Source: Eretmocerus hayati
Taxonomy: Eukaryota > Arthropoda > Insecta > Hymenoptera > Aphelinidae
Assembly (NCBI GenBank): GCA_029851415.1
Contig: CM056743.1
Location: 89,254,501-89,318,500 of the forward strand
Direction: 5' to 3'
Length of the DNA: 64,000 bases
Below, in pieces: positions 43,469 to 54,059 of the stretch; the first letter of the stretch is position 1, and every line of letters starts with the position of its first letter. The position numbers and the translations under genes were made by a program. The notes beneath the pieces were generated by a model. The model saw only the letters and a program-made list of their open reading frames with translations. It made no database searches and had not been told where the DNA came from.

Positions 43469-44538
43469 TTATATTATCGCGTCAGGTGGAGCTTCTTCCA
43501 GTTCCACGAATAGTCCTTTTATATCCCTTCTAATTTGGTACAACACCCCTTTCATGCGGAAATCTCCTTCTTCTTTCAATTTTGTCTTGGTTATATGCTT
43601 TGCCAATAACTCAGGCTTGGATCCTGCAAACTCTCGTATGCTGGTTGCATTGATTGTTCCATTTTGAGTGAATAGATTGATGTACCTGCCCAAAGTATCG
43701 CGGTCATCGTAAACTATGTTTCTTTTCTGACTTATAAATTCTTTCATAGTCTCCTCATTGGTAAATTTTGTGATCAAACGAAGATCGTTTGATAATCGCG
43801 TTTTCCTATTGAAATTTCGGGGGGACTTTTTGTGCCCGAAGATGAATGATGCATTTTATCTGCCTCTTCGGTACGTGAACCGAAATCGGTAGTCGTTTGT
43901 GTAGGGAATGCTCTAGACAGAGCATCAGCATTGGAGTTGAGTTTTCCTTTTTTATATATGATATTCGGATGATAGTCAGTGACTTTAGACAGCACTCGAA
44001 CTATCTTTGAACTCACGTCATCTGATTCATTCTTCCAAATTGAGCGTAAATTTTGATGGTCGAAATGAACGTCGAAACTCTGGCCGTATAAGAAATTCTT
44101 ATATTGTTCCATTCCCCAGGTGATGGCCAGCATCTCTTTCCCCGTGACAGAATAATTTCTTCCTGCAGGATTTAGGCTTCTACTAGCGTAAGAACAAGGA
44201 TGTTCATTACCATCTTCATCGAGTTGGGATAATATAACTCTCAAGCCCTCGTTCGAAGCTTCGGTATTCAAGATGAATGGTTTGAATGTGTCAGAATGTT
44301 TCAAAACGGGGTATGTAGATAGTAGTCTTTCCAGCTCAATCAATTGATCTCCGCTCTTCTTGTCAAAATCAAACTCCACATTTTTGGCTTTCAATCGATT
44401 CAAAAAGTGCAATTGCTTCGCAAAGTTCGGTATGAATTTTCTGTAATAATTGGCAAGCCCCAAGAACCTTTCATTTTTTTTTCGTTCTGGGGTTCGGGAA
44501 AGTTTAGCACTTTCTCTACGTTCCGCTCTAGAGGGCAA
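43469..44538 (-). pseudogene. Errantivirus-like RNase H and connection region
   Basis: LGLANYYRKFIPNFAKQL and FILNTEASNEGLRVILSQ are the RT connection and first RNase H motif; the normal Asp-Ala-Ser is Glu-Ala-Ser here. SVTGKEMLAITWGMEQYKNF and VHFDHQNLRSIW keep the following motifs. A second frame (43777-43469) continues toward the integrase. Confidence 0.75.
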
Positions 44539-45346
44539 ACACCCTCGGCTGACACATCATGTCCGAGATATTCCATGCGTTCCTGCATGAAGGAGTACTT
44601 GTCAGGATTGAGAATGAGTCCCATTTCCCGCAATCTTTCGAAAATCATCCTGAGGTTCTTCAAGTGCTCTTCTGGAGTCGACCGCCAGATGATCAAGTCA
44701 TCTACGTAAATAAAACAAATTTTTCCGATGAGGCCTCTTAGTTTGAAGTTCACCATTCTTCAATAAGTTGCAGGACTATTGACTAAGCCCATTGGCATAA
44801 CCACCCATTCCTATAATCCTTTGTGGGTGCCGGAGGCTGTTTTCGTTATATCCGTCTCCTTCACAGCGACTTGATGGAATCCGTTCGACATGTCAAAACA
44901 TGACATGAATTTTGCTTTTCCGAGCATGCAGAAGATTTCTTCTATAGAAGGTAATGGGTAATGAACCTGCTTTGTGAAAGAGTACAGTTTGCGGGAATCC
45001 ATGACAAGCCGCCATTTCTTTTCTCCGGATGAGTCAATTTTCTTTGGCACCAACCACACATTTGACAGACAGAGAGAGTGACTCGGCCTAATCGCGCCTT
45101 TTTTCTGATTTCTCTATTTGTCTTTCTATCTCGGGTTGCATGAACAATGGGTGTCTGTACAATGGAGTGCATATTGGATTTATTCGTACAGAGCTTGATT
45201 CCATGCTTCACATCTCTAACAACTGGCATTGGATCATCAGGCAGAGCGAACCGATCATCGATTTCAAATATTGAGAGGGAAATTCCTGATGGAACGTAAG
45301 GCGAAAGTCGCTCTGAAATATTGTCTGAGTCCTTCTTGAATTTCAT
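44400..45346 (-). pseudogene. Errantivirus-like reverse transcriptase in three frames
   Basis: 45346-45060 leads in with IVQTPIVHATRDRKTNREI. 45059-44811 has KWRLVMDSRKLYSFTKQ and FMSCFDMSNGFHQVAVKE (motif A), and is stopped by a TAG at 44811-44813. 44756-44400 has ICFIYVDDLIIW (YVDD) and MGLILNPDKYSFMQ. At least two frameshifts separate them. Confidence 0.8.
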
Positions 45347-45489
45347 CTGTAGTGATTTTATTCTTTCCGACAGCGGATCTATTGTGGAGTGGATTTGATT
45401 GCAGGTTTCTTCCTCTCCATAATATCTCTTTAGGAGGTTTTTCTCTCTTCGGGATTCAATTTATTATCCAGAATGTCTCTTAGCACGGA

Positions 45490-45750
45490 TTAGTGCAAAG
45501 TCGGGCTCGGTTGCGTATTGGACGCTTCTCCCGGGTGTCCGGTATCCAGTTTGCTACTAGGATTCGACTGCGTAATAAACGCTCCTTCCGGAAATTCTGT
45601 AGCCTGTGCGAACTGTGCATGATATTCCTTAGAATGCGTGTTAGATGCTAATCCCCGAGGGTCAGGACAATCGTGGTGGATTTCCGTTACGATGTTCCCA
45701 CGGTAAATTGGTTTGTGTTCATTTGATTGATTGAATAAATAGAGGATCAA
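45490..45750 (-). pseudogene. Possible pol leader fragment
   Basis: 86 codons between gag/protease and RT on the same strand (YHAQFAQATEFPEGAFITQ). Not recognised; assigned by position only. Confidence 0.3.
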
Positions 45751-45759
45751 GTTTTTGCA

Positions 45760-46548
45760 TTAATCAATTTCATATATCCCGGGCACAATATCCTTCCCCT
45801 GTATGTAATGGGATCCCGGGGGTTGTTTTGGCCTGATCTCTCGTGTTTCATAGAAGTTAGGGCGCAACTGTGCTAATTGATGCTTGTTCAGTTCCAAAGT
45901 CATGTTATTCCCCACATAATCTTTCACAGTGATCGTATTATCTTCATTATCTATCTCGCATTTGGCTCGTATTTCCCAATTTTCCCCCAAAATTCCATCG
46001 GATCTTGTGGGGAACTTATTTGCCATAACAAGTATCTCAAACTCCAAGCCGAAAATTCCAATCTTACACGTACCAATTGCATCATAAGACCCATCTAATA
46101 TGTAAAAACTCGTAATTTTACGCGGCAAAAATTTTCTCAATGTTTCGTTATTGGGTTCAACACAACCTATTTTGATGTGAGATGGTCTTTGAACCGGAAT
46201 CCACCAATAGTCCATTGTGGGTTGTGGCACCTCTGAATCGTGTAAAGAGTATTGAATCCTCCCGGTCGAGTCTGGGTGGCTCATTTGTTCCATAGAAGCT
46301 ATGGATTGTTCTTGTGTTTCGTGAATTTTGTGTGGAGGATCCTTGTTCTGCTGGCTGTTTTTGTGAGAATTTTTCAAATAAGGATATTTTTCAAAGCACA
46401 CTAGCGTTTTGTGCCACGGTACACCACAGTGATCGCATATGTCCCTCTTACTTCCTTGTTGAAGCTTCAAATTTGGGGATTCTGATTTGTCATCCCTCTG
46501 CCGATTCCTCGAATATTCATCATCACGCCAGACTTTCTCCTCTGACAT
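45760..46548 (-). pseudogene. Errantivirus-like gag end and protease-like region
   Basis: Zinc-knuckle-like CDHCGVPWHKTLVC (C-x2-C-x4-H-x4-C) near residue 38. From ~125 on there is a retropepsin-like beta fold pattern (IGTCKIGIFGLEFEILVM, DGILGENWE). The catalytic D-S/T-G triplet is not seen at the expected place (around IKIGCVEPNNETL), so the protease is probably inactive. Confidence 0.6.
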
Positions 46549-47218
46549 AGCATACTGATATGCATCCTTGTCTTATGGAATTTCTCATCTCTGTCAATTG
46601 TGGATAGTCTTTTTCTGTCTCTCCGAATGCTAACCCCATCGCCTCGGCGAAGTCACTCGGGGTAATTCCACGCCCGCTTGAACGATTGGCTACCATAATC
46701 GCTTCACCTCTCAATTTTTTGGCCATTATAACTCTCATCAAGATAATTCTCTCAGCATCATTCGCTAGTTCGTGGAGTGAACTCCGCTCTTGCATCAGAA
46801 ATGCTTCGACATCCGTCGTACCATCGAACTCGCGATCTTCAGAATCTACTAATTTTGAAATTTGACTGCGCCGTTCGGAAGTGATTCTTGGAATTGCTAT
46901 GCGGATTTCTTCTCCGGTCGCTCGAGGAGGACTTTTTGGTCTTTTTCGGACGGACCCTTTCACTTCCGTTAATCTCAATTTCGATTTTTCAAGACGATCA
47001 ACTGTCTCTTTCAAAAGTTTTTGTAAGGTTTGTAATTCAGCCATTTCTATAGAATCCTGATTGTCCATTTGATCAAAAAATCGAATGCGATTAGATACAC
47101 TGATGAGTGGACGATGGAATTCTTCTTCGATGAACGAAGAATCGTCTTTAGTTTCAGAGCTACTGTCCGATTCCGACGTAAATGCACTACAGTAATGTGA
47201 AATTATTCGATTATTCAC
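46523..47218 (-). pseudogene. Errantivirus-like gag, N-terminal part
   Basis: A coiled-coil-like segment (LQTLQKLLKETVDRLEKSK) is followed by basic and capsid-like sequence (TTDVEAFLMQERSSLHEL, AERIILMRVIMAKKLRGEA). The end overlaps the next frame, implying a frameshift near 46560. Confidence 0.65.
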
Positions 47219-47460
47219 TCACCTTGTACATTTTTGTCGATTAAAATTGATTCGTATCCAAGTTGCTGGTCTTTGTGTCCTCCTTGACAATTCCACATAC
47301 GCTGCTCATTAGAAGCGTCTCCCCACGAATATGCGGAGGTGCTTTTCGGCTGGGATACCTTGACTGCGGTGTAAGAAATTTCCCTAGGGAATATGGTACC
47401 ACTATCTCTCCACTGTATTCCTTTGGTGCGATGCACTTGCGAATCTCGCAACCCCAGGTC

Positions 47461-47475
47461 CTGTCAAGGTCGCCA
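47461..47475 (-). promoter_or_regulatory. Probable primer binding site
   Basis: Minus-strand TGGCGACCTTGACAG lies directly before the putative LTR boundary; the matching tRNA is not assigned. Confidence 0.55.
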
Positions 47476-47476
47476 A

Positions 47477-47690
47477 TGTAAAGTCCGTGGTTTTTTGGGG
47501 CGAAAAGAAGTGACAGGATAACAGATTCACAGTACAATACTGCTTTATTAATGCAGTTGAGGTCCCGACTCACAGCACCTCCGGTCAGGTAGTGGTAACA
47601 TAAGATACTACTGCTTGTAGGCAGAAGAGGAAATCCCGTTCACGCAGTGAACGGCCACACCTGAAAATTCAGTATTGGGATTTTCTTTGT
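47477..47690 (-). repeat. Probable 5' LTR of the errantivirus-like element
   Basis: Plus-strand start TGTAAAGTCC follows the primer site. The outer end is uncertain and lies before Penelope-type sequence starts near 47692. No partner LTR is found. Confidence 0.45.
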
Positions 47691-47705
47691 GTAGACTTTA
47701 TCGGT

Positions 47706-47770
47706 CTTTCCTGCCAATTTTGCAAGTTTTATTTGCGACGTTTCGGTCGTTAGAATACGACCCCCATCAG
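47706..47770 (-). ncRNA. Hammerhead-like motif with a core change
   Basis: Minus strand: CTGATGG (47770-47764; the last A of CUGANGA is G), a stem of GTCG-type pairs, GAAAC (47744-47740), then further stem and ATAAAGTC near 47700. Probably inactive. Confidence 0.4.
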
Positions 47771-47968
47771 GCTAGAAGTTACAATAATAATAAGAATACA
47801 GGATCATCATCTCACGTATAGTACATTTGTTAACAGAACACTTTTTACCTTAAAATTTTCGTTTAGGATACATTGGTGGATTAAAAATTTTTTTCATCTT
47901 CAAGATGAGTCGTCAACATATAGATCGATATAAGCACCAGGAAAAGTTCAAAACAATTGTCCAACCTA

Positions 47969-48682
47969 TCACCATAACAACAGTGCGTGTTCGTTGGTAG
48001 AATTGAGACTAAATGATATAAAAGATCTGTATTGGTCAATCATGAATTTATATATGCTCTTCAAACCATTAATATCCTCTTTTCTGTTTAACGTGCTTGG
48101 GTGAAAATGGATGTTAATCATCTCCGAAAAAAGACGTTTTTGGAATCTATTCTCTGTATCTAAGATTTGTGCACCACTAAAATTGATGTTATGATTGGTA
48201 TCTATTACGTGAGAAGCTATAGCTGATTTCTCTGAATTTTTCTTTACATCTCGTTCATGCTCTCTCACTCTTTTATGGAGTTTCCTTTTGCTTGTACCAA
48301 TATAAGTGTGTTCACAATCAGCACAATCTATCTTATAAACGATATTACTGCGTTGAGATTTTTCTATTCTATCTTTTCCCAATCTTATGAGGCCAGTGAA
48401 GTTATTACAACTGATATTGATCGGGAGAATAGAAAATTTCTTAATAGATTTATTAAGAGCTGGCGTGAGACTCTTAACAAATGGAAATACTAGCTTGAGC
48501 ATTTTAGCTAAAGATTTTTTGTGTAATGAACTACTGTTTTTCTCTTGTGAAGAATGAATTCTTTTATTAATATGTTTTTTTATGGAAGTTTCTGGATAAT
48601 TATTCGCTAATAAATAATTCTGGATAATTGAGAGATTTTTCTTCAAAAAGGATTTGTGAGATAGGTTGATGGCTTTATCCAC
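47969..48682 (-). pseudogene. Penelope-like RT end and GIY-YIG endonuclease
   Basis: Begins with RT thumb sequence (MDKAINLSHKSFLKKNLS), then FTGLIRLGKDRIEKSQRS and the nuclease IVYKIDCADCEHTYIGTSKR with RVREHERDVKK, SAIASHVIDTNHNINF and ILDTENRFQKRLFSEM. All main motifs (YK-x-C-x2-C, YIG, Arg, His, Glu) are present. A frameshift near 48690 separates it from the palm. Confidence 0.85.
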
Positions 48683-49317
48683 TAGATTATAAACGATCGC
48701 GATTTTTGTGATATTGGATGATGTGAGTGGAAATTAATATATCTTCCAGAAGCAGTTGGTTTCCTATACCAGTCTGTTAGACAACCTTGACTCGGCCTAT
48801 GAAAAATTTTTAAATCCAAGAAATTGATGCTATTGTTTTTTTCTTTCTCAATGGTGAACTGTGAGTGATGGTTGTAATTATTGAAGGTTTCTAAACATTT
48901 CGAGGTCATATCTTTCTGAATCACCAAGAAACAGTCATCAACGTATCTTTTGTATAGCAAAATACTATTTTTCATGACTTTGAGAGCATGTAATTCTAAG
49001 AGTTCTAACGTAAACTCTGCAAAAATTGGACTGCAACACCCACCCATCGGTGATCCAATTTTTTGCCTGTAAAATTTGCCATTGAATTGTAAGTATGTAG
49101 AACCCAGTAGAATTTTCACACTGTCAAGGAATTCTTTTTTGGACATGCACCTACCTATGGTGTTTTTAAGGTATTTCCATTTTCCCCCCAACGCATCTAA
49201 TATCAGTTCATGGTCAAGGTTTGTGAACAAGCTTATTACGTCCAGAGAAACCAATTCAAATTCTTCCGAAATATCCAATTCTTCAGCCATTTTTCTCATT
49301 TCTTGACTGTTTCTCAC
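48682..49317 (-). pseudogene. Penelope-like RT palm
   Basis: FELVSLDVISLFTNLDHEL (motif A), FYRQKIGSPMGGCCSPIFAE (motif B) and LYKRYVDDCFLVI (YVDD). Sequence before 49317 (RDFNKHIPSPKSRVRNS) belongs to the same frame; the element starts abruptly near 49510. Confidence 0.85.
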
Positions 49318-49727
49318 TCGAGATTTTGGGGACGGAATATGCTTGTTGAAGTCTCGAAAATTGACATCAAACTCTCTTATATATCTCAGTGCTTTGAGAA
49401 AGCTTGCGTCTATTTCTGTTTTTGAATTTCTTCGAATGAAGTTAGTTTGAGTTATCTGTTCTGATTGAATCTGATTAGTTCGGTCAAGGGCCTGTGGGAT
49501 TGTACTGGAGCATAATCAATCAAATTTGACTAAACATATGCGTGTGTTGAGTGGAAAATTTCATGACGCCCGTGATTTTTATCTCTATTTGACTCCGTAT
49601 GGTAAGTGTGTTGGGCTGTCTGATGAACATGTGGATGTACACAATAATCACGCATAGAGAATTGGTGGCCCTGTTCTGTTTGCGTCGTTTGAGTTTGATT
49701 TTTGGATTTGCTTTCGTTCCAAATTTT

Positions 49728-50627
49728 CTACATTCCAATGAGTTCTTGATAGCTGACTTGCTCGAAGATACTCTCCAATGGAGTTCCTTTCAGATTACAG
49801 TTTGATCTTTTATTGTGGTATGCTGGCAGATTTTGGGTGGAAAAATTCTGTGGGTCTTGGAAACATGTCGATTGATGACTCGATTTCTGTTGTGAATTTT
49901 GTCTGTTTTGCTGCGTGCTGATGGGAAAATCACATGGCGTTTGTGGAAAAATTTGCTGTTGCTCATTTTGGGGTGGGAAATTTTGAGAATTCAGGCGAGG
50001 AGAGGTCAATCGACTTTGATCGTCAAGAAATGCGTGTCCGAAATTTCGAACATTGCTCTCATATCCTCGAACCTGCTCTCTTTGGTGAAGCAAATTTTGG
50101 GCTGTGGGAGAATTTTGATGCGTGGCATAAATATCCGTTGGAGGTTGTAAAACTCTGCAAGGAATAAGATTTCCATCTCTGTCTTTTTTGTAAACTATCT
50201 CTGTGTACGGCATAGCTTGGACTTCTAACTGTGTAGAATTCTGATTCGGGACTACTCTTGAGGAATTTTTACTGGTGATAGGTTCAATTCCGCATCTCAG
50301 CTGCGATTCAAAGTCAAAGTGATGCACATGATTCTGCGGTGTATCAGAACGGCTCATTCTTGTCACATCTCTATCTCGCGAGTTGCTCGTATCGTTTGCA
50401 TTGATTCCCAGAACGTCATTCATCATACTTCGATCAGAACTGCAGTTCATTAGATCATGGTGACTATTATTGCTCATATTATTGCTTTGATCGAACATTT
50501 TTGTAAGACTACCGGTTGCTATTCGCGAAGTAGCGGTTGGAGTTGATGATTCACTAATCTTCGATCTTTTTCGAATTTTGGTTCTGAATTTCGCTTCGGA
50601 AATATATGCTAACGTGAAACAGATCAC
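49728..50627 (-). CDS. Hypothetical Asn/Gln/Ser-rich protein
   Basis: 299 codons without a recognisable domain. A basic start (KFRTKIRKRSKISES) is followed by long Asn-, Gln- and Ser-rich sequence and one ordered-looking segment (MPYTEIVYKKDRDGNLIPC). Upstream on the same strand, a possible AG acceptor (CACGTTAG, near 50612) and a consensus donor at 50664-50669 suggest that it may be spliced to a short first exon. It could be a gag of an LTR element or a host gene. Confidence 0.4.
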   Translation of the reverse strand: MICFTLAYISEAKFRTKIRKRSKISESSTPTATSRIATGSLTKMFDQSNNMSNNSHHDLMNCSSDRSMMNDVLGINANDTSNSRDRDVTRMSRSDTPQNHVHHFDFESQLRCGIEPITSKNSSRVVPNQNSTQLEVQAMPYTEIVYKKDRDGNLIPCRVLQPPTDIYATHQNSPTAQNLLHQREQVRGYESNVRNFGHAFLDDQSRLTSPRLNSQNFPPQNEQQQIFPQTPCDFPISTQQNRQNSQQKSSHQSTCFQDPQNFSTQNLPAYHNKRSNCNLKGTPLESIFEQVSYQELIGM

Positions 50628-50669
50628 TTTATGAGATAAGAGTGGAATAAGTCAGATGTACTTACGTCT

Positions 50670-50716
50670 ACGAGCGGCTGCGATAACCCTGATGTTGGTG
50701 GCTGCGATGAGCTGCA
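50670..50716 (-). CDS. Possible short first exon for the Asn/Gln-rich ORF
   Basis: Minus-strand ATG followed by QLIAATNIRVIAAARR, ending at a consensus GTAAGT donor (about 50669-50664). Tentative. Confidence 0.3.
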
Positions 50717-50719
50717 TGA

Positions 50720-52290
50720 ATGTGGACGGTCAGCGAAGTAGGTAGGCAGGCTCCTGGGTGGCAAATTCCGGGGCGACGGGTTGGGATTCGATGGCTCTTT
50801 GCTGATGTATCGGCGGGCGGGTGGCCAGGTATTGGAAATCAGATTGGCAGGTTTGCGGCTTGGCTGGATTCTGCTTTCCTCAACTCCTTATCTTTTCTCT
50901 TGGTCACTTCTAATTTTCCACGACACTCGCGAAATTGCAGAGTCCGGAAAGTTTTTGATAGAAAATTTTTCTAACTTTTTCAGAAAAAAAATTTGAACTC
51001 CGTCTCCAGAATGAACACGAGTGATTGGGTTGAAGAGTGACTTTTATGTACGAGAAATGATTCATGGTTGAGAGAGAGTGTGTGGATAGTTACGTTGGTC
51101 TGAGTGGTCTCGACGCGGCTTGGCGCTTAGGTGGGGGAACAGTCGATTGTCCGTCAGAAACGCTGAAGGTGCGCCTGGTGCATCGTCAGGTGACGGGGAA
51201 AGGCGCAGGCCGGAGGCTCGAGACTCACCACGTCACAAATGATTAAAAGGTAAATCATTACGCGTGTGAAGTTGGCACCCGCTTTGAAACATTTCAAATG
51301 TAATGATTAGAATCCTATTTCTATCAAAAGTTACGAATTCTGAGAACCATTACAAATTTTCACATATAACTCGGTTGAGAATACAAATTTTCCCCACATC
51401 CCGGTTATGGCATGTGCACACTTAATGTATCAGACTGTATTGAGTGTATGACTTGAATAATAGGATGTTTGATCAAGACGTACACAATAACGTAATTATT
51501 GGAATTGGAATATGTTTGCTTACTCTGTAATGTTCACTCTTTGCGATTTCCCCATGAAATTCGATAGTCATATGATGCTACTTCTTATCTGAGTAGAGTC
51601 ATTACCCCGCCCTCCACTCCACTCATCCAAACTGGGAAACTTACTCATGCATCCTTAGAACAAATGAGGAAGCGACAGTAAAAATGAAGGAATGGAATTC
51701 TCCATGAAGATTTTGACCAATTCGGGGCTCTCTTTTGAGCTATCGCAAAGCAGAGTTGGCTAAAGAGCGACACGTAGATCTGATATTAATTAGTTCATCG
51801 GATATTATATGCATATGTTGATTGATGTAGGAATCTTGAAAGGTCGAATCAAGTGGAACTACTATATGGTACTTTGGAATGTTTAGCTTGGTTTTGAGTC
51901 CGTCTCTGGTCTCTCATTCGGATAGCGTGTCAGTAAAATGGAATAGGCGCACATTCTCCCATCCCTGATATGTCCCCAAACATGCTGTCAGAATTTGGAG
52001 AATGAGCCTTGAAATTTGAGAATCGAATTCTTTTATCCAAAAGTTAAAAGTATCTGGGATTTGCCTATATGTCGTCAATGTGCTCAATGCCCGTGTGACG
52101 TCCTCACGGTCGTAGTCTGCACTCGGAAATTCTATGCAAAATCATGTATTATAGAATATTCTCCGCGGTGACGGGCATTGTTGAACTGGAAATATATGCG
52201 AAAATCATTAGGCTATGATCGATTAGAAGTTATATGAAGAATCATAACTCAATAGTACATTATTGCCCTGGGCGCGTACGCCTAGTCCGG
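50720..52290. other. No gene recognised
   Basis: 50720-50900 is G-rich with short ORFs. 51250-52250 is AT-rich with no ORF or clear repeat. Confidence 0.4.
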
Positions 52291-52303
52291 GTGCTAGGAC
52301 AGT

Positions 52304-52332
52304 TTATTTCCCGAGCGAAGCGAGGGAAATAA
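52304..52332. repeat. 9-bp hairpin
   Basis: TTATTTCCC and GGGAAATAA flank a GC-rich loop containing GAGCGAAGCGA. Confidence 0.7.
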
Positions 52333-52377
52333 GTCCTCCGCGCCCGAAATGGGCCTGCGAGCACAGAGCAATAATGA

Positions 52378-52443
52378 TTTTTCATCATGAGAACCCTAAA
52401 ACCGCATTTGAATGCGGCCTTTTTAGGTTAGAATGATGAAAAA
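52378..52443. ncRNA. 66-nt compound hairpin
   Basis: Three nested stems: TTTTTCATCAT (52378-52388) with ATGATGAAAAA (52433-52443); AACC-CTAAAA with TTTTAGGTT (one bulge); CCGCATT (52402-52408) with AATGCGG (52411-52417) around a 2-nt loop. No known family recognised; it may be an element terminus. Confidence 0.5.
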
Positions 52444-52449
52444 CAATTT

Positions 52450-53380
52450 TAAACATTCTTGCGGTGAAGGTTATTATGGAGCTAATCAATATGTAGAAGC
52501 ACTAGGTTGAGATTGATTGTGACTGTTCAATGAACGGTCTCGATCGTCGCGACGATAAGAATGTGGTTATTGATTAAGATGAATGCGGTTAAGATATAGT
52601 AGCAATACTATCATTCTACCGAAAATCATGCGATACGCGTGATAATTGATATAGTCTGTCACAAGTTTCCCCTTTTATTTGCCGGCCACGGGATTGGCTA
52701 AGAGGAAAATCCATGTCATCTACTTATCATTTCCCACGAAATTATAAAAAGACCACCTTCCTTAGTCGCGCGACCAGTTCTTGCCCTTACATCATATTGT
52801 GAATTTCTAAGATTGTTTTCCTCACGGATCCTGAAACAGACCAGATTGTAAACTGAAAATAGAAGTTGAATTTATCAATCATTAATAAACCTACAATATA
52901 TGTTATATTCTCTCTTCTCAGTTAACTGAACCTCGAACCCATTCAATATCCTTATGATCATTACGAATTAGTTACTATAATTCTAATGGACCTTTTGTCG
53001 AGATTTGAAAAAGAATTCCAGTAACTTATTTTTTTGATATAGAAAAACTGTAATAATCATTTTTGGATATAGAAGAAGTGCAATGAATTATTTCCTAAAA
53101 TAAGAGTCATTTCTCTGAGTGATTAAAACAATGAAATCTTTGAATGAAAGGTTCAGTACACTATTGCACGAAATTGAAGTACCTTTAGAGATCCGAACAA
53201 AAACAAACTCTAGTGAACAAAAATGCTCGTAGGTATGAGCGCAAATCAATTCAAACATGGCTTGGATAGATTTCTGTGACTACGAGCAGGAGACCATTTT
53301 TAATGAAAATATTTCAGGAATTTATCTTTGGATTCTTCTGCTCGTTGGTATAAGATTTTTGAATAATTAAGTCTCTTGAT
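52450..53380. other. No gene; promoter-like TATA stretch
   Basis: TATAAAAAG at 52743 and AATAAA at 52883 are spaced as in an LTR or small Pol II unit, but no direct-repeat partner was found. Confidence 0.3.
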
Positions 53381-53666
53381 CTTTGCGAGCAACCTTTATT
53401 GGGCAATGTTTTGCCCACGTTTCGGCTATTTTTTATAGCCTTCTCCAGGGCTGTAAAATGTTCTCAATCACAATTGATATCACATCAAACACAGTTACAA
53501 ATAATGAATCAAAGGAACACATACTCTTCATCACAACATTGAGATCATGTGGAGAAAAATTCCACGGGTCACATTATAGTAAATAAATTTGTGTCAAGCT
53601 CGTTGTGAGTCTTGCCGCAGTCTCGTGTTCTCTGAATGTAATGACGGTATTATGAGAGACAGTGAT

Positions 53667-53728
<62 letters not shown>

Positions 53729-54058
53729 GGAGAGACAAGGTGAGAAGGATATTTTTGAATAATTGAGTGTCCTTCCTTGATCTTTGCGAGCAACCTTTAT
53801 TGGGCAATGTTTTGCCGACGTTTCGGCTATTCTTTTATAGCCTTCTTCAGGGCTGTAAAATGTTTTCAATCACAATTGATATCACATCAAACACAATTAC
53901 AAAAAATGAATTATAGGAACACTCACTCTTCATCACAACATTGAGATCATGTGGAGAAAAATTACACGGGTCACATTATAGTAAATAAATTTTTGTCAAG
54001 CTCGTTGTGAGTCTTACCGCAGTTTCGTGTTCTCTGAATGTAATTAGTATATTAAGAG
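53381..54058 (-). mobile_element. Pair of Penelope-type terminal repeats around a GA microsatellite
   Basis: 53381-53660 and about 53778-54058 are direct ~280-bp copies starting CTTTGCGAGCAACCTTTATT. Each has a hammerhead-like core on the minus strand: CTGGAGA (53448-53442, altered) in the first and CTGAAGA (53850-53844, consensus) in the second, both with a stem and GAAAC. There is no RT between them. This resembles tandem pLTRs left by a truncated element. Confidence 0.65.
53670..53731. repeat. GA microsatellite
   Basis: About 27 uninterrupted GA units, ending GACGGAGAGAC. Confidence 0.95.
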
Positions 54059-54059
54059 A

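Larger units (their letters stand above)
39450..47690 (-). mobile_element. Errantivirus-like (env-bearing Gypsy) element, decayed, 3' truncated
   Basis: Minus-strand order: LTR start at 47477 and beyond, primer site, gag (47218-45760), pol with RT, RNase H and integrase (45346-42333), env (~42330-39450). Env is interrupted by a foldback palindrome. Several frames are broken and the 3' LTR is missing; the element ends against the Copia LTR. Confidence 0.85.
47692..49520 (-). mobile_element. Second Penelope-like element, 5' truncated
   Basis: RT palm, GIY-YIG nuclease and a hammerhead-like 3' end, all on the minus strand; different family from 21866-26418. RT begins in mid-domain near 49510. 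Confidence 0.85.

Noticed and set aside
53574..53869. Ser/Leu-rich ORFs
   Set aside because: They are translations of the GA microsatellite.
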